Source: Lachancea thermotolerans CBS 6340 (lineage: Eukaryota > Ascomycota > Saccharomycetes > Saccharomycetales > Saccharomycetaceae). Taken from it: DNA of 64,000 nucleotides. The translations under genes and the position numbers were made by a program. Under the pieces are notes generated by a model. It was not told where the DNA came from and did no database searches. It worked only from the letters and a program-made list of their open reading frames with translations. This document shows, one piece after another, positions 1-8,662 of the stretch. Every line of letters starts with the position of its first letter. Within the stretch, counting starts at the first letter, position 1. The stretch covers positions 186,001 through 250,000 of the forward strand of contig NC_013077.1 in NCBI RefSeq assembly GCF_000142805.1. Reading direction: 5' to 3'.

Positions 1-374
1 ATGGCGAAATCTCAAGTAACCGGTGAGTCTGTATGAAGGAACTCCAAGGTCACTAACGAATAAGATGAAGCTTTGTTTTAAAAGTTTTCCACTAAGCTGT
101 GTCCAAAGCGATGAGGTTACCCTGCCATACGTAAGAGGAAGCGCTGGCACGTATGACTGACTAGTTCAGGAAATAAGCTCCAGACAATAGGATCTCTACT
201 GTCAAAAAAACAATATACATGGCTGCTAGGTAAACACTTTTCAACACATGCTAACTGGCGCTACACTGTACACTGTCGTTTATGACTTGTTGTGTGATTA
301 ACTGCGCTCTTAATGATTCCATGTACGCTCTTTCCCTAATTAACTTTCACCCTACAAAAATCCTAAGCTGCAAA
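1..374. other. Gene-free pericentromeric DNA
   Basis: I see no open reading frame longer than a few dozen codons here on either strand and no tRNA. The ATG at the first base opens an 11-codon frame only. The stretch lies between the window edge and the probable centromere, so the next gene would be the first one on the other chromosome arm, outside the window. Confidence 0.6.
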
Positions 375-516
375 TATTTAAATATTTTCGGAAGCCACTA
401 ACACATATTTTTATAGTAGCAAAAGCAAAAATGTTATTACTTTTATAGATAAAGTTTAAATTCAAAAGAGAAAGTAATATATATATATAAAATGCACTCA
501 GGTCTATCAGGTGACC
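375..516 (-). other. CEN: Probable point centromere (CDEI-CDEII-CDEIII)
   Basis: On the minus strand, 386-403 reads TGTTAGTGGCTTCCGAAA, followed by an A/T tract. This matches most of the budding-yeast CDEIII consensus, including the essential CCG. About 104 bp away, 508-515 reads GTCACCTG on the minus strand, one base off the CDEI (Cbf1) consensus RTCACRTG. The DNA between (404-507) is about 80% A+T by hand count, as expected for CDEII though less extreme than in S. cerevisiae. Position supports the call: it lies just beyond HAT1, and HAT1 (YPL001W) and DEG1 (YFL001W) are the first left-arm genes beside CEN16 and CEN6. The motif match is what I see; centromere function is inferred from motif plus synteny. 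The CDEI mismatch is the weak point. Confidence 0.72.
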
Positions 517-545
517 AGAACTGCTTAATATAAAATCTTTACTAT

Positions 546-1715
546 TTAGTTTTTTATTTTTTTAGAAGGCTGCGTATTGTCGAGATCTTCATGTCTCTTG
601 AACCTTAAACTGGCAAGTATAGAATCATACTCTTCTTTGATGGAGAGAAAAGCCGTTTGCAACTTGTCGTTTCTTGTCGGAGTATCTAGATCAGCTAGTA
701 AGTCGTAATTTTTCTCGTAAAGTCTCTTTTTAACCTGTAATCTAAAATTTGGAGAACATATATGAAGCAATAGCATTTCAATCAGCCTTTGAAACTGCCT
801 TTTTTCTATTTTGAAAATAGACCGCTGGGCCTCAATCCATTCGTTTTTTATAGGAAGCTCTCGTGGGATTTCGCTGGCAATACCGCTCGCGTAAAGCCTC
901 TTCAAATCATTCCTATCTCTCAAAGAATCAAAATCCTCGTTGGGATCCTCCACAGTGATTTCGATGACTTTAGTATCTGCAAGCCAGTCATTGATGATAG
1001 CGTTATAAAGTTCAGATCCATGGCCCACTCCTTGGTATGGTGGGAATACAAGAAACTGTGAGATTTTCCCAGTCTGAAATGTTTTATCAGTGCTGTCAAA
1101 ATTCCTTGCTCCCATATACTTCCAGTACTTGTAGGTAGTACTATAACCTACACATTGCTTATTCCCAGTGTTGAATGACATGTAAAGCTCCCAACCTTCG
1201 TCACCTTCGTCAATGTATGAGGCTGATTCGATAAGGAATAAAGTGAATATCTGCATGCGACGATGAAGCTTTTTCACGTTATCATCATGTAGATCGACCT
1301 TGTACACAGCAAAATTATGGCCCTCACGACTATAGCTAGCGACTTTCTTGCTTTCATCTGGCAGAGTAAAACTCTCCCTCTCCTTGTTAAAAGTGTCAAC
1401 CCAAGCTATCTCGTCCTTCACAATTACGTCGCCATCCGGGAGATATTTTAACAACTTATCTTGGACATTATCGTCGGTATCCGCTAGCTTTGCTCCAAAC
1501 TTCACGTTGCAAAAGGGCTTGAAAGTTACTGAATCAAAAGCAAGTAGAATCTGAAGATCTTGATAACCGAAAATTTGTTCTGAATCCCCATATATGGGAT
1601 ATGTAAATGTGGGCGTGAATTGGACAGCTCCTTCTTCATCGACAAAGGAAAGCTTCACAGCAGTGTTCGATGAAACAGTCCAAGCTTCAGGTCTCAGATC
1701 ACTTGCGTCTGCCAT
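546..1715 (-). CDS. HAT1: Histone acetyltransferase Hat1, type B catalytic subunit
   Basis: Acetylates free histone H4 on Lys5/Lys12 with Hat2 before chromatin assembly. The protein has 389 residues, close to the S. cerevisiae length. An N-terminal Hat1 domain is followed by the GNAT fold; the acetyl-CoA loop QGVGHGS is at residues 228-234 and the conserved IEITVEDP strand, whose Glu256 aligns with the proposed catalytic Glu255, follows. The C-terminus is basic (KKIKN). An in-frame GTG four codons upstream exists, but the ATG at 1715 gives the usual short N-terminus, so I chose it. It is divergent from SNF8 and its 3' end points at the probable centromere, the same neighbourhood as in S. cerevisiae chromosome XVI. 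Confidence 0.96.
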   Translation of the reverse strand: MADASDLRPEAWTVSSNTAVKLSFVDEEGAVQFTPTFTYPIYGDSEQIFGYQDLQILLAFDSVTFKPFCNVKFGAKLADTDDNVQDKLLKYLPDGDVIVKDEIAWVDTFNKERESFTLPDESKKVASYSREGHNFAVYKVDLHDDNVKKLHRRMQIFTLFLIESASYIDEGDEGWELYMSFNTGNKQCVGYSTTYKYWKYMGARNFDSTDKTFQTGKISQFLVFPPYQGVGHGSELYNAIINDWLADTKVIEITVEDPNEDFDSLRDRNDLKRLYASGIASEIPRELPIKNEWIEAQRSIFKIEKRQFQRLIEMLLLHICSPNFRLQVKKRLYEKNYDLLADLDTPTRNDKLQTAFLSIKEEYDSILASLRFKRHEDLDNTQPSKKIKN

Positions 1716-1854
1716 AGCGGGTCCCACCTTTGATCTTTAAATTAATATTATTCACGACTATGCGAAAGTTTTATTTTTTCTACCTAAAACAAATGCACGC
1801 TACTCAAACTTACCTCCACCCTCTCTTGAGCTAAGGGAGGGCCGCCTGGGAAGG

Positions 1855-2559
1855 ATGAAACATGGTTTGGCAGCGTTCAACTCCGATCAACATAATCGTT
1901 ACAGTACTACAGCAAGTATTTTGAGCAAGCAAGACAGAGAGTTAGATGAGCAGCTTAATGTATTTCAACAACGACTGGTCGAGTTTGCCAAGGTTCACAA
2001 TAAAGAGCTGAGAGAGAGCCCAGAATTCAGAATGAAGTTCATCAGGATGTGCGCATCAATAGGCGTTGATCCGATATCTTTGTTTGACAAAGAACGCCAT
2101 CTCTTCGATGTGAACGACTTCTTTTATGAGATCTGTGTCAAGATCATAGAGATTTGCCGTAAAACCAAGAACCTAAATGGCGGGGTTATTTCGTTTGATG
2201 AGTTACACAAAGGCTATTTTGAGCAATTCAAAGTGCAACTGAACGATCTTCAAAAAGCGGTAGAGATGTTAGAAACCCTTGACGGTGGGTTTGAAGTTTT
2301 TTGTATTAGAGGCAAAAAGTTTCTAAGAAGCGTTCCTAACGAGCTAACAAACGACCAGGCAAGGATTTTGGAGGTTTGTTCTATCCTCGGGTACGCCAGT
2401 ATATCATTACTGCGGCTCAATCTCGAGTGGGAACCTGTTCGAAGCGACGCCATCTTGAAAGAGATGGTCGCAAATGGGTTATTGTGGATTGACAGTCAAG
2501 CTCAAGGTGAAACATTATACTGGGACCCTGCTTGGATTGTTCGCTCTAACTTCGCTTGA
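1855..2559 (+). CDS. SNF8: ESCRT-II subunit Snf8/Vps22
   Basis: Subunit of endosomal ESCRT-II, with Vps25 and Vps36, which sorts ubiquitinated cargo into multivesicular bodies; loss in S. cerevisiae also impairs glucose derepression. The 234 residues match the family length. Clear family blocks are the N-terminal helical segment (EFRMKFIRMCASIGVDP), the first winged helix (GGVISFDEL), and the second winged helix with FLRSVPNELTNDQ and the C-terminal MVANGLLWID. The ATG at 1855 aligns with the S. cerevisiae start (MK..GLAAF). It shares a 139 bp divergent promoter with HAT1 and ends 20 bp before the convergent DEG1 stop, so the two 3' UTRs must overlap or be very short. Confidence 0.96.
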   Translation: MKHGLAAFNSDQHNRYSTTASILSKQDRELDEQLNVFQQRLVEFAKVHNKELRESPEFRMKFIRMCASIGVDPISLFDKERHLFDVNDFFYEICVKIIEICRKTKNLNGGVISFDELHKGYFEQFKVQLNDLQKAVEMLETLDGGFEVFCIRGKKFLRSVPNELTNDQARILEVCSILGYASISLLRLNLEWEPVRSDAILKEMVANGLLWIDSQAQGETLYWDPAWIVRSNFA

Positions 2560-2579
2560 GTGGCGAACCCAAAGTGTAT

Positions 2580-3911
2580 TCAGGTTGTGGTCATACGGTT
2601 CCTCTTCTTTGCGGCCTTCTTCTCTCTGAATTTCTGATTCACTGACTCCACGGATTCCATCACACCCCTCTCTAGCATCTTTTGATACACAGCAACAACT
2701 TTCCCTTTGCCGTCTCCCAGGTTGATCCGCGTTCTGCCCTGAATTTCGGATGTTGTGACGCAGAGCGTTTCCCGAAAAATGTTGGCGACAGTGGATTTCA
2801 AGTTATAATCTAGTGATAAGGCGTACACTCGGCGGTCTGATTGCAACGATTTAAAATTGTTAGAATCTACCGTTTTCCACTCCATCTCTGGGAATTTGCA
2901 GTCGAACAAAATCAGAGGTATATCACTAGCCATATCGTAAATCGGTTTTTGCTTAACCCTTGCGACGTCCATAAGATCCTTGAGTAAAGTTGTATCTTCG
3001 AGCCCCTGCCCAATCAAAAAAAGATTCGCCATCATGCAGCGTACCTGGTGCCAAAGAAATGCTGAGCCTATAAGGTCCAGGCAGTAAATATCTTCGCTCA
3101 GCGATATTATTCGAGATCTTTCGATGTTTCTTTTGTAATTGTTAATTTGTTTCGAACCGTCAAGCTTACAAAAGTTTCTGAAATCATGCTCCCCCTCATA
3201 CATCCGAGCGGCTTCTTCCATTTTCTTAATATCCAATCCATCTTTGTGAAAGAGGTACCTATAATGGCGATACTGGCAACTAAACCTGGCGTCGAAATTT
3301 GTTGGCGGACGTAGACAGACAGCAGATATTCTTATGTCGTCAGGAAGTAACTGGTTTAGTATATGGATGTAGTCAATTTCCCGTCCATCATTTTCTTCAT
3401 CCTGCTGTTCCTCTCTTGTTAAATTGGATCTCACATGCAATGAAATAACTTGGTTCATTGCACTGACACCTTTATCAGTCCTCCCGCATCGACTGAAGTT
3501 GTAATCTTGCGGGACCATTGAAGGAACCAATTTACAAGCATTCATAGCTTCCAAAATAGTGCCTTCCACAGTTGGCAACGGAGTAGGCTCTTTCTGAATG
3601 GCAAGCCCGTTGTAATTCCAACCCAAGTAGGCAAATTTGAACGCAACAAACCTTGTGTCGTATTTTGAAAAGTCGAAAGGCTTGTCCTTTTTCTTTCTCT
3701 TTCTTTTTTCAGGGAGGTCGTCCCTCTTAGCCTTTTTGGTCTTACTTTCGGAGCGATCTCCTTCATCTTCTGCTTTGCGCTTGTTCTCGGCTTCAAGCTC
3801 CATAACCTTGCGCACAAGATCTTCTTTCGACCATTTTGCATATTCGCATTGTTCAGGAAGCGATTTGCTTGCGTTTCTGCCAAACCTCAGAAGCTTTGAA
3901 ATGAGGCTCAT
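2580..3911 (-). CDS. DEG1: tRNA pseudouridine 38/39 synthase Deg1 (Pus3)
   Basis: TruA-family pseudouridine synthase that modifies positions 38 and 39 in tRNA anticodon arms. The catalytic-loop motif GRTDKGVSAMNQ is present at about residue 150, with Asp as the catalytic residue. Other family blocks include FDARFSCQYRHYRY and the substrate-binding FLWHQVRCMM. An N-terminal coiled/basic region (lysine-rich run KRKRKKKDK) probably acts in nuclear localisation or tRNA binding. The chosen ATG at 3911 gives 443 residues, against 442 in S. cerevisiae; an upstream GTG was ignored. In S. cerevisiae this is the chromosome VI gene beside CEN6, here lying next to chromosome XVI genes. Confidence 0.96.
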   Translation of the reverse strand: MSLISKLLRFGRNASKSLPEQCEYAKWSKEDLVRKVMELEAENKRKAEDEGDRSESKTKKAKRDDLPEKRKRKKKDKPFDFSKYDTRFVAFKFAYLGWNYNGLAIQKEPTPLPTVEGTILEAMNACKLVPSMVPQDYNFSRCGRTDKGVSAMNQVISLHVRSNLTREEQQDEENDGREIDYIHILNQLLPDDIRISAVCLRPPTNFDARFSCQYRHYRYLFHKDGLDIKKMEEAARMYEGEHDFRNFCKLDGSKQINNYKRNIERSRIISLSEDIYCLDLIGSAFLWHQVRCMMANLFLIGQGLEDTTLLKDLMDVARVKQKPIYDMASDIPLILFDCKFPEMEWKTVDSNNFKSLQSDRRVYALSLDYNLKSTVANIFRETLCVTTSEIQGRTRINLGDGKGKVVAVYQKMLERGVMESVESVNQKFREKKAAKKRNRMTTT

Positions 3912-4003
3912 GCCAGCGTTTAACACTAAGTTCAGTTTTCCTGTAAAAGTCTGCGATGATGTTTTGATCGCTTTTTTAAATTAATGGAATTGAAAATAAG
4001 AGT

Positions 4004-4047
4004 ATGAAAAATTTAACGAAGTCTAATCCCAGCATGAAGCTCATCGC
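4004..4047 (+). promoter_or_regulatory. RRPE and PAC boxes of the SPB4 promoter
   Basis: TGAAAAATTT at about 4004-4014 is an RRPE element, and AGCTCATCGC at 4038-4047 is a PAC box (GCGATGAGCT on the other strand). They lie 30-73 bp upstream of the SPB4 ATG. This pair is the known signature of ribosome-biogenesis promoters (Stb3, and Dot6/Tod6, in S. cerevisiae), and the close spacing to the ATG suggests a short leader. Confidence 0.8.
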
Positions 4048-4076
4048 AGAGACCTTCTTGAAAAAAAATCGGCGGT

Positions 4077-5873
4077 ATGGCCAGGTCGCTATCATGGGAT
4101 AATCTAAAGTATGAACTTCAGCCATGGATCCGCACTGCGATAGATGCAATGGGGTTTGAAATTATGACCCCAGTTCAGGCCTCTACTATTCCGATGTTCT
4201 CTGGGAACAAGGACGTTGTTGTGGAATCTGTAACAGGCTCTGGTAAAACAATAGCTTTTACTATTCCAATCCTTGAAAAGGTCGTCAAGGAGGTTTTATC
4301 AGGCTCTCCGTTGAAGAGAGGGCATTTCTATTCACTAATTATATCACCTACAAGAGAACTATCAAAGCAAATCCAGGACGTTGTGGAAGCGTTTTTGGCA
4401 TATTATCCCAGTGAATCGTGTCCCATAAAATCACAACTTATTGTGGGAACTAGCTCGTGCTCTGTTAGAGACGACGTCAGTAAGTTCTTGGAAAACGCGC
4501 CACAAATTTTAATTGGCACCCCAGGAAGAGTACTGGACTTTATGAAAGCATCTACTGTCAAAACTAGCTCTTGTGGTGTTGTTGTTTTGGATGAGGCAGA
4601 CAGATTACTAGATGTCAGCTTCGAAAAGGATGTGGAAAGCATACTTGGCATGCTGCCCAAGCAAAGAAGGACAGGGCTCTTTTCAGCAACCATAAGCAGT
4701 GCGGGCAACCAGATTTACAGGACTGGTATGCGCAATCCAGTTAAAATTGCTGTAAAGTCAAAAGTTCAGAACCCAGAATCATTACAAATTAACTATATTG
4801 TCGTGAAACCCGAAGAAAAACTGCATCATCTTCTCAATATTATTAATAATATGAGGTACAGAAAATGCATCGTTTATTTTCCAACTTGTCAGGCTGTGAC
4901 ATACTTTTACTCATTTCTCAAGCACCTTTCTGACATCAGCAAAACGCGGGATGACTTAGAAGTTTATTCTTTGCATGGAAAGCTACAGACAAACTCCAGA
5001 ATTGGAACGCTAGCTAAATTTTCTACAAGTTTGAACATAGCCGTTCTCTTGACAACAGACGTGGCTGCAAGAGGCATTGATATTCCGGAGGTTGACTTGG
5101 TACTTCAATTTGATCCTCCCACAAACGCAGAAATGTTTTTGCATAGATGCGGAAGAACGGGTCGAGCCAATCGAGCCGGAAAGGCCATCACTTTCATAAA
5201 CTGTGGAAGGGAAGAGGACTATATCGATTTCCTTGGAGTCAAAAACATAAGTCTTGGAGAGCTCGAAATTAGTTTCAGGCCGGTCGACGAATTGGGTGTA
5301 ATTTTTAAAAGTTGGGTGCTACAAGACAGGGCAAGGTTTGAGCATGGCATTAAAGCTTACGCGGCTTTTATCCGCTATTATTCGAAACACTCTGCGTCGT
5401 CCATTTTTCGCCTACAATCACTTGACTACGTTGGTCTAGCAAAATTATACGGTTTAATTCGCTTACCTCGTATGCCAGAGATAACGAAGTACATGAGCGC
5501 AGATGCCACACCCTCTGAGGGTTGGCTCATTGATCCGCCCCTCGACTTGGATCATTTCTCCTATCTCAACAAACAAATGGAAAGGGCGAGGCAGGAAGAA
5601 TTGAAAAAGACAAAGGAAATAAGCGACAAAAAGAAGTTGAAGAGTGAGTTGAAGAAGAAAAATGCAGCATGGTCTAATAAAACAACTTCGAAAGAGACAC
5701 GGAAAGAGAGGAAGGTTAAATTAGCCGAAAAACGAAAAGCCATTGAGCAAAAAATCGCAGAGGCTGGCAGCGAGGATGAAAGTGACGGAGAGGAGGATTG
5801 GAAAGATTTGGTGCGGAGAAACAAGAAGGCGAAAACATGCTCTCAAATACAAGGTGACTTTTCGGATTTGTAG
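4077..5873 (+). CDS. SPB4: DEAD-box RNA helicase Spb4, 60S ribosome assembly
   Basis: Nucleolar ATP-dependent RNA helicase needed for 27S pre-rRNA processing and 60S subunit maturation. All core motifs are visible: Q motif (TPVQASTIP), motif I TGSGKT at 53-58, PTREL, TPGR, DEAD in [10 protein letters not shown] near 170, SAT, and the second RecA domain ending in [10 protein letters not shown] family-specific C-terminal extension follows, and the last 100 residues are a lysine/glutamate-rich coiled tail with an acidic patch. It has 598 residues against 606 in S. cerevisiae. The ATG at 4077 is just downstream of a PAC/RRPE pair. It ends 47 bp from the convergent ULA1 stop. Confidence 0.97.
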   Translation: MARSLSWDNLKYELQPWIRTAIDAMGFEIMTPVQASTIPMFSGNKDVVVESVTGSGKTIAFTIPILEKVVKEVLSGSPLKRGHFYSLIISPTRELSKQIQDVVEAFLAYYPSESCPIKSQLIVGTSSCSVRDDVSKFLENAPQILIGTPGRVLDFMKASTVKTSSCGVVVLDEADRLLDVSFEKDVESILGMLPKQRRTGLFSATISSAGNQIYRTGMRNPVKIAVKSKVQNPESLQINYIVVKPEEKLHHLLNIINNMRYRKCIVYFPTCQAVTYFYSFLKHLSDISKTRDDLEVYSLHGKLQTNSRIGTLAKFSTSLNIAVLLTTDVAARGIDIPEVDLVLQFDPPTNAEMFLHRCGRTGRANRAGKAITFINCGREEDYIDFLGVKNISLGELEISFRPVDELGVIFKSWVLQDRARFEHGIKAYAAFIRYYSKHSASSIFRLQSLDYVGLAKLYGLIRLPRMPEITKYMSADATPSEGWLIDPPLDLDHFSYLNKQMERARQEELKKTKEISDKKKLKSELKKKNAAWSNKTTSKETRKERKVKLAEKRKAIEQKIAEAGSEDESDGEEDWKDLVRRNKKAKTCSQIQGDFSDL

Positions 5874-5920
5874 TTCTTGGTTATTAAAAACGCTCGTCTA
5901 ATTATAATCATAATATCGGC

Positions 5921-7264
5921 TTATAGTTTTACTCTATATACTTGGCCAGCCTTCCCATCATAAATCAAGGTGTTTTCCAGCGGAACGAATTGATGGGTTA
6001 AAATTTTTACAGCTTCTTGTGCTACTATACCTGCCAATAATGAACATGTTGGATAGTATCGAAGCTCATCTCGGCTTTCGACAAACGATGGTCTAATCGT
6101 CTCTAACTCATGTTTTGATTTTACCAATTTCCTTAAAATAGCTGCTGCTGCAGGAGTTATTTGTTTGACAGTCCGGCAATCTTGTTCTGTGGGAATGTGA
6201 CTTGCTGGCACCACACCTCTTACATTTTGGACATTACTGCAGAAGTTTTTTATTTGACTTAAGGGGACACTAGCATTATGCGAGGTGACTATATCTGCAA
6301 ATGTGTTCAGATTCTTAGAAGCACATCGCAGATAGGCTTCCTGAATAGCATTGTACATCTCGGAGCTAGACTCCATATCCGGAATCAGCCCTGATAATGG
6401 AAGCTGATGCTCACTAGAAGGGTGCTTGAGATAATCCTTTAGCGACGAAATCATGTCCGTGAACATTGAATTGAAAGGAACAACACACTCAGAAGACGCA
6501 AGGCTGAAGCATTTGAGCAGATTGTCTGGAATTATCTCTGAATCTTGCAGCCCCAGGTAAAGATAGCGCTCTGCTTCTATGAAATTGAGGCATTCGGGGC
6601 CAGGTAGCGTTTTCTCATGCAGTCTTCGGATTTCAATTCGGAGAGAAGAGCGGTCAATCTTTGTGCAATTTTCCTTGAGCGATTTCAAAGCGTGGTAGAT
6701 TATCACAGCAAAAGGCAAATCGTTAAGCTGTTCTTGGCTCAGCTGGCTGGGCTTTATGCTTTCGTAAAAGTTGAGTAAAGGCTGCGGCGGCTTGTCTATT
6801 CTCAAATCTGGAGACTTGTGCTGCCGATGGCATTCAGTTACAAAATGAGGCTCCTGTGATACAAAACAAGCGTACCCGTGATATTCACGCCAGTTACAAG
6901 CCAGCATGGGAGGCATCGGGAGGCATCTTATACTTTCAATCACCGACACATCCCTCGTAGTAAGGATTATGAGATCGAAGTACCGCCAATATTCCTGATT
7001 CCCCATCAGATGAGCATTCCAGGTTTCCTCGTTGAACTCTGCATGCTCATTAATACTTTTTAGGTCTTCAACGTCGAGAAAGCAGTCGGACTTAACATAG
7101 CTTGTTTCTTTGATCAAATGAAATTTCGTCGCCCCAGGCAAAACTAAATTCTTCAAGATCTCACTCGCAAGCAACGTATTACCGATAATGCATATGTGAG
7201 CTTTAGAAAGCTCGAGCTGGCCATGCTTTCCCCACAGACGAAGCTGTCTATCAAACTTATCCAT
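5921..7264 (-). CDS. ULA1: NEDD8/Rub1-activating enzyme regulatory subunit Ula1
   Basis: The APPBP1-like half of the heterodimeric Rub1 (NEDD8) E1, working with Uba3 to activate Rub1 for cullin modification. The N-terminus MDKFDRQLRLWG is the hallmark of E1 adenylation half-domains. The following nucleotide-fold loop (ICIIGNTLLASE) lacks the canonical GxGxxG, and I see no catalytic cysteine domain; both are as expected for the regulatory half. The C-terminal part has the E1 signature region (GIVAQEAVKILTHQFVPLENT) that packs on the partner. Length is 447 residues against about 462. It is divergently transcribed from the eisosome gene at 7453. Confidence 0.94.
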   Translation of the reverse strand: MDKFDRQLRLWGKHGQLELSKAHICIIGNTLLASEILKNLVLPGATKFHLIKETSYVKSDCFLDVEDLKSINEHAEFNEETWNAHLMGNQEYWRYFDLIILTTRDVSVIESIRCLPMPPMLACNWREYHGYACFVSQEPHFVTECHRQHKSPDLRIDKPPQPLLNFYESIKPSQLSQEQLNDLPFAVIIYHALKSLKENCTKIDRSSLRIEIRRLHEKTLPGPECLNFIEAERYLYLGLQDSEIIPDNLLKCFSLASSECVVPFNSMFTDMISSLKDYLKHPSSEHQLPLSGLIPDMESSSEMYNAIQEAYLRCASKNLNTFADIVTSHNASVPLSQIKNFCSNVQNVRGVVPASHIPTEQDCRTVKQITPAAAAILRKLVKSKHELETIRPSFVESRDELRYYPTCSLLAGIVAQEAVKILTHQFVPLENTLIYDGKAGQVYRVKL

Positions 7265-7301
7265 GCTTTTAGATGAGATGTGAAGTAATAATTGCTATTT
7301 G

Positions 7302-7395
7302 TTACCCGGCAGTTTATCGTCATATCCTTTTAGAGCAAAAGGATGCGGGTCCAGCAACTTTTTATCACGGAGAACATATATAAATGGGTTAGGGG
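7302..7395 (+). promoter_or_regulatory. Divergent ULA1 / eisosome-gene promoter: Reb1 site, TATA and STRE
   Basis: TTACCCG at 7302-7308 matches the Reb1 general regulatory factor site, which typically sets a nucleosome-free region in divergent promoters. Further right, a TATA-like ATATATAAA lies near 7375-7384 and one STRE (AGGGG) at 7391-7395, both closer to the eisosome gene. The TATA and STRE fit a highly expressed, stress-tuned gene. Site assignments are by consensus only. Confidence 0.6.
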
Positions 7396-7452
7396 ATTTT
7401 TCGCTGCAGGTTGAGGTGAAATGAGAGCACCATAAATCCGGTTACCAAAAAA

Positions 7453-8400
7453 ATGCACAGAACTTATTCATTGAGAGCTCAGAGAGCACCAACAGCTTCG
7501 CAATTGCAGAGCCCCGCTCCTCCTCCATCGTCCACTAGATCCAAATTCTTCGGTAAAGCCTCAATCTCAAGCACGTTCCGCAAGAACGCAGCGGGGAACT
7601 TCGGCCCTGACTTGGCTAGAAAGCTATCGCAACTCGTCAAGACTGAGAAGGGCGTTTTGAGAGCTTTGGAAATTGTCGCCATTGAGCGCCGCGCTGCTGC
7701 CAAACAGCTTTCGCTCTGGGGTCTAGACAACGACGACGACGTTTCGGATGTGACCGATAAATTGGGCGTCCTTATCTACGAACTTGGCGAGCTGCAAGAC
7801 CAGTTTATCGACAAGTACGACCAGTACCGTCTAACTTTGAAGGGCATCAGAAACATTGAGGCCTCCGTCCAGCCATCTAGAGACCGTAAACAGAAGATTA
7901 CGGATGACATTGCCCGCCTCAAGTACAAAGAGCCAAACTCCACAAAGATTCCGGTCTTGGAGCAGGAATTGGTTCGTGCCGAGGCTGAATCGCTGGTCGC
8001 TGAAGCCCAGCTCTCTAACATCACCAGAGAAAAGCTAAAGGCTGCTTTCAACTACCAATTCGATTCTATTCGTGAATTGGCTGAGAAGTTTGCTCTTATT
8101 GCCGGTTATGGTAAGGCCCTGTTGGAGTTGCTAGACGACTCCCCTGTCACTCCAGGTGAGACTAGACTTGCTTACGATGGCTATGACGCATCGAGACAAA
8201 TCATCATGGATGCAGAAACTGCTTTAGAAGGCTGGACTCTCGACTCCGCCGCTGTTAAGCCAAGCTTGTCTTTCCACCAAACCGTCGACGACGTTTACGA
8301 AGAAGATGATGAGGAAGAGGGCGAGGCCGCTGCCGCGGAAGAGGAGTGGGCGGGTGAGCACGAAGGCGGTGAGGAAGAGGTTGAGAGTACCAGAGTTTAA
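7453..8400 (+). CDS. LSP1: Eisosome core BAR-domain protein (Lsp1/Pil1 family)
   Basis: Structural subunit of eisosomes, the membrane furrows under the plasma membrane, assembling through a banana-shaped BAR dimer that binds PI(4,5)P2. The N-terminus MHRTYSLRAQRAPT is the conserved arginine-rich membrane-binding segment. The helical BAR domain spans about residues 45-255, with near-invariant family stretches such as RKLSQLVKTEKGVLRALE and FDSIRELAEKFALIAGYGK. The acidic tail is typical. The 315 residues are slightly shorter than Pil1 (339) or Lsp1 (341). Sequence alone does not separate Pil1 from Lsp1; the position between ULA1 and AEP3 matches LSP1 (YPL004C). Confidence 0.93.
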   Translation: MHRTYSLRAQRAPTASQLQSPAPPPSSTRSKFFGKASISSTFRKNAAGNFGPDLARKLSQLVKTEKGVLRALEIVAIERRAAAKQLSLWGLDNDDDVSDVTDKLGVLIYELGELQDQFIDKYDQYRLTLKGIRNIEASVQPSRDRKQKITDDIARLKYKEPNSTKIPVLEQELVRAEAESLVAEAQLSNITREKLKAAFNYQFDSIRELAEKFALIAGYGKALLELLDDSPVTPGETRLAYDGYDASRQIIMDAETALEGWTLDSAAVKPSLSFHQTVDDVYEEDDEEEGEAAAAEEEWAGEHEGGEEEVESTRV

Positions 8401-8662
8401 TTAATTCCTAACCTTTCCTGCAGTTCACGGACTGCTGTGCTTTCTTAATGCGAAACTCAGACTGCAGTCCTGCAGCCTTCAGCGCTCTCCGAAACTCCTA
8501 CAAGCGTTCATTTGTAACTTTATCAAATTTTTAAGTAATCAAAATTATGTCAACCTGTAGGAATGAAAATAAGCTATTCTTAATTTCATATTTTAGACTC
8601 AAACGAACTAATTTGAGTATCTGTAACTCAAATAAAAACAAAATAACAATTACACGTAAGCT

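Noticed and set aside
1-36. Possible short first exon with a GTGAGT splice donor at the window start
   Set aside because: The frame stops after 11 codons and no downstream exon with a branch point and open frame can be seen.
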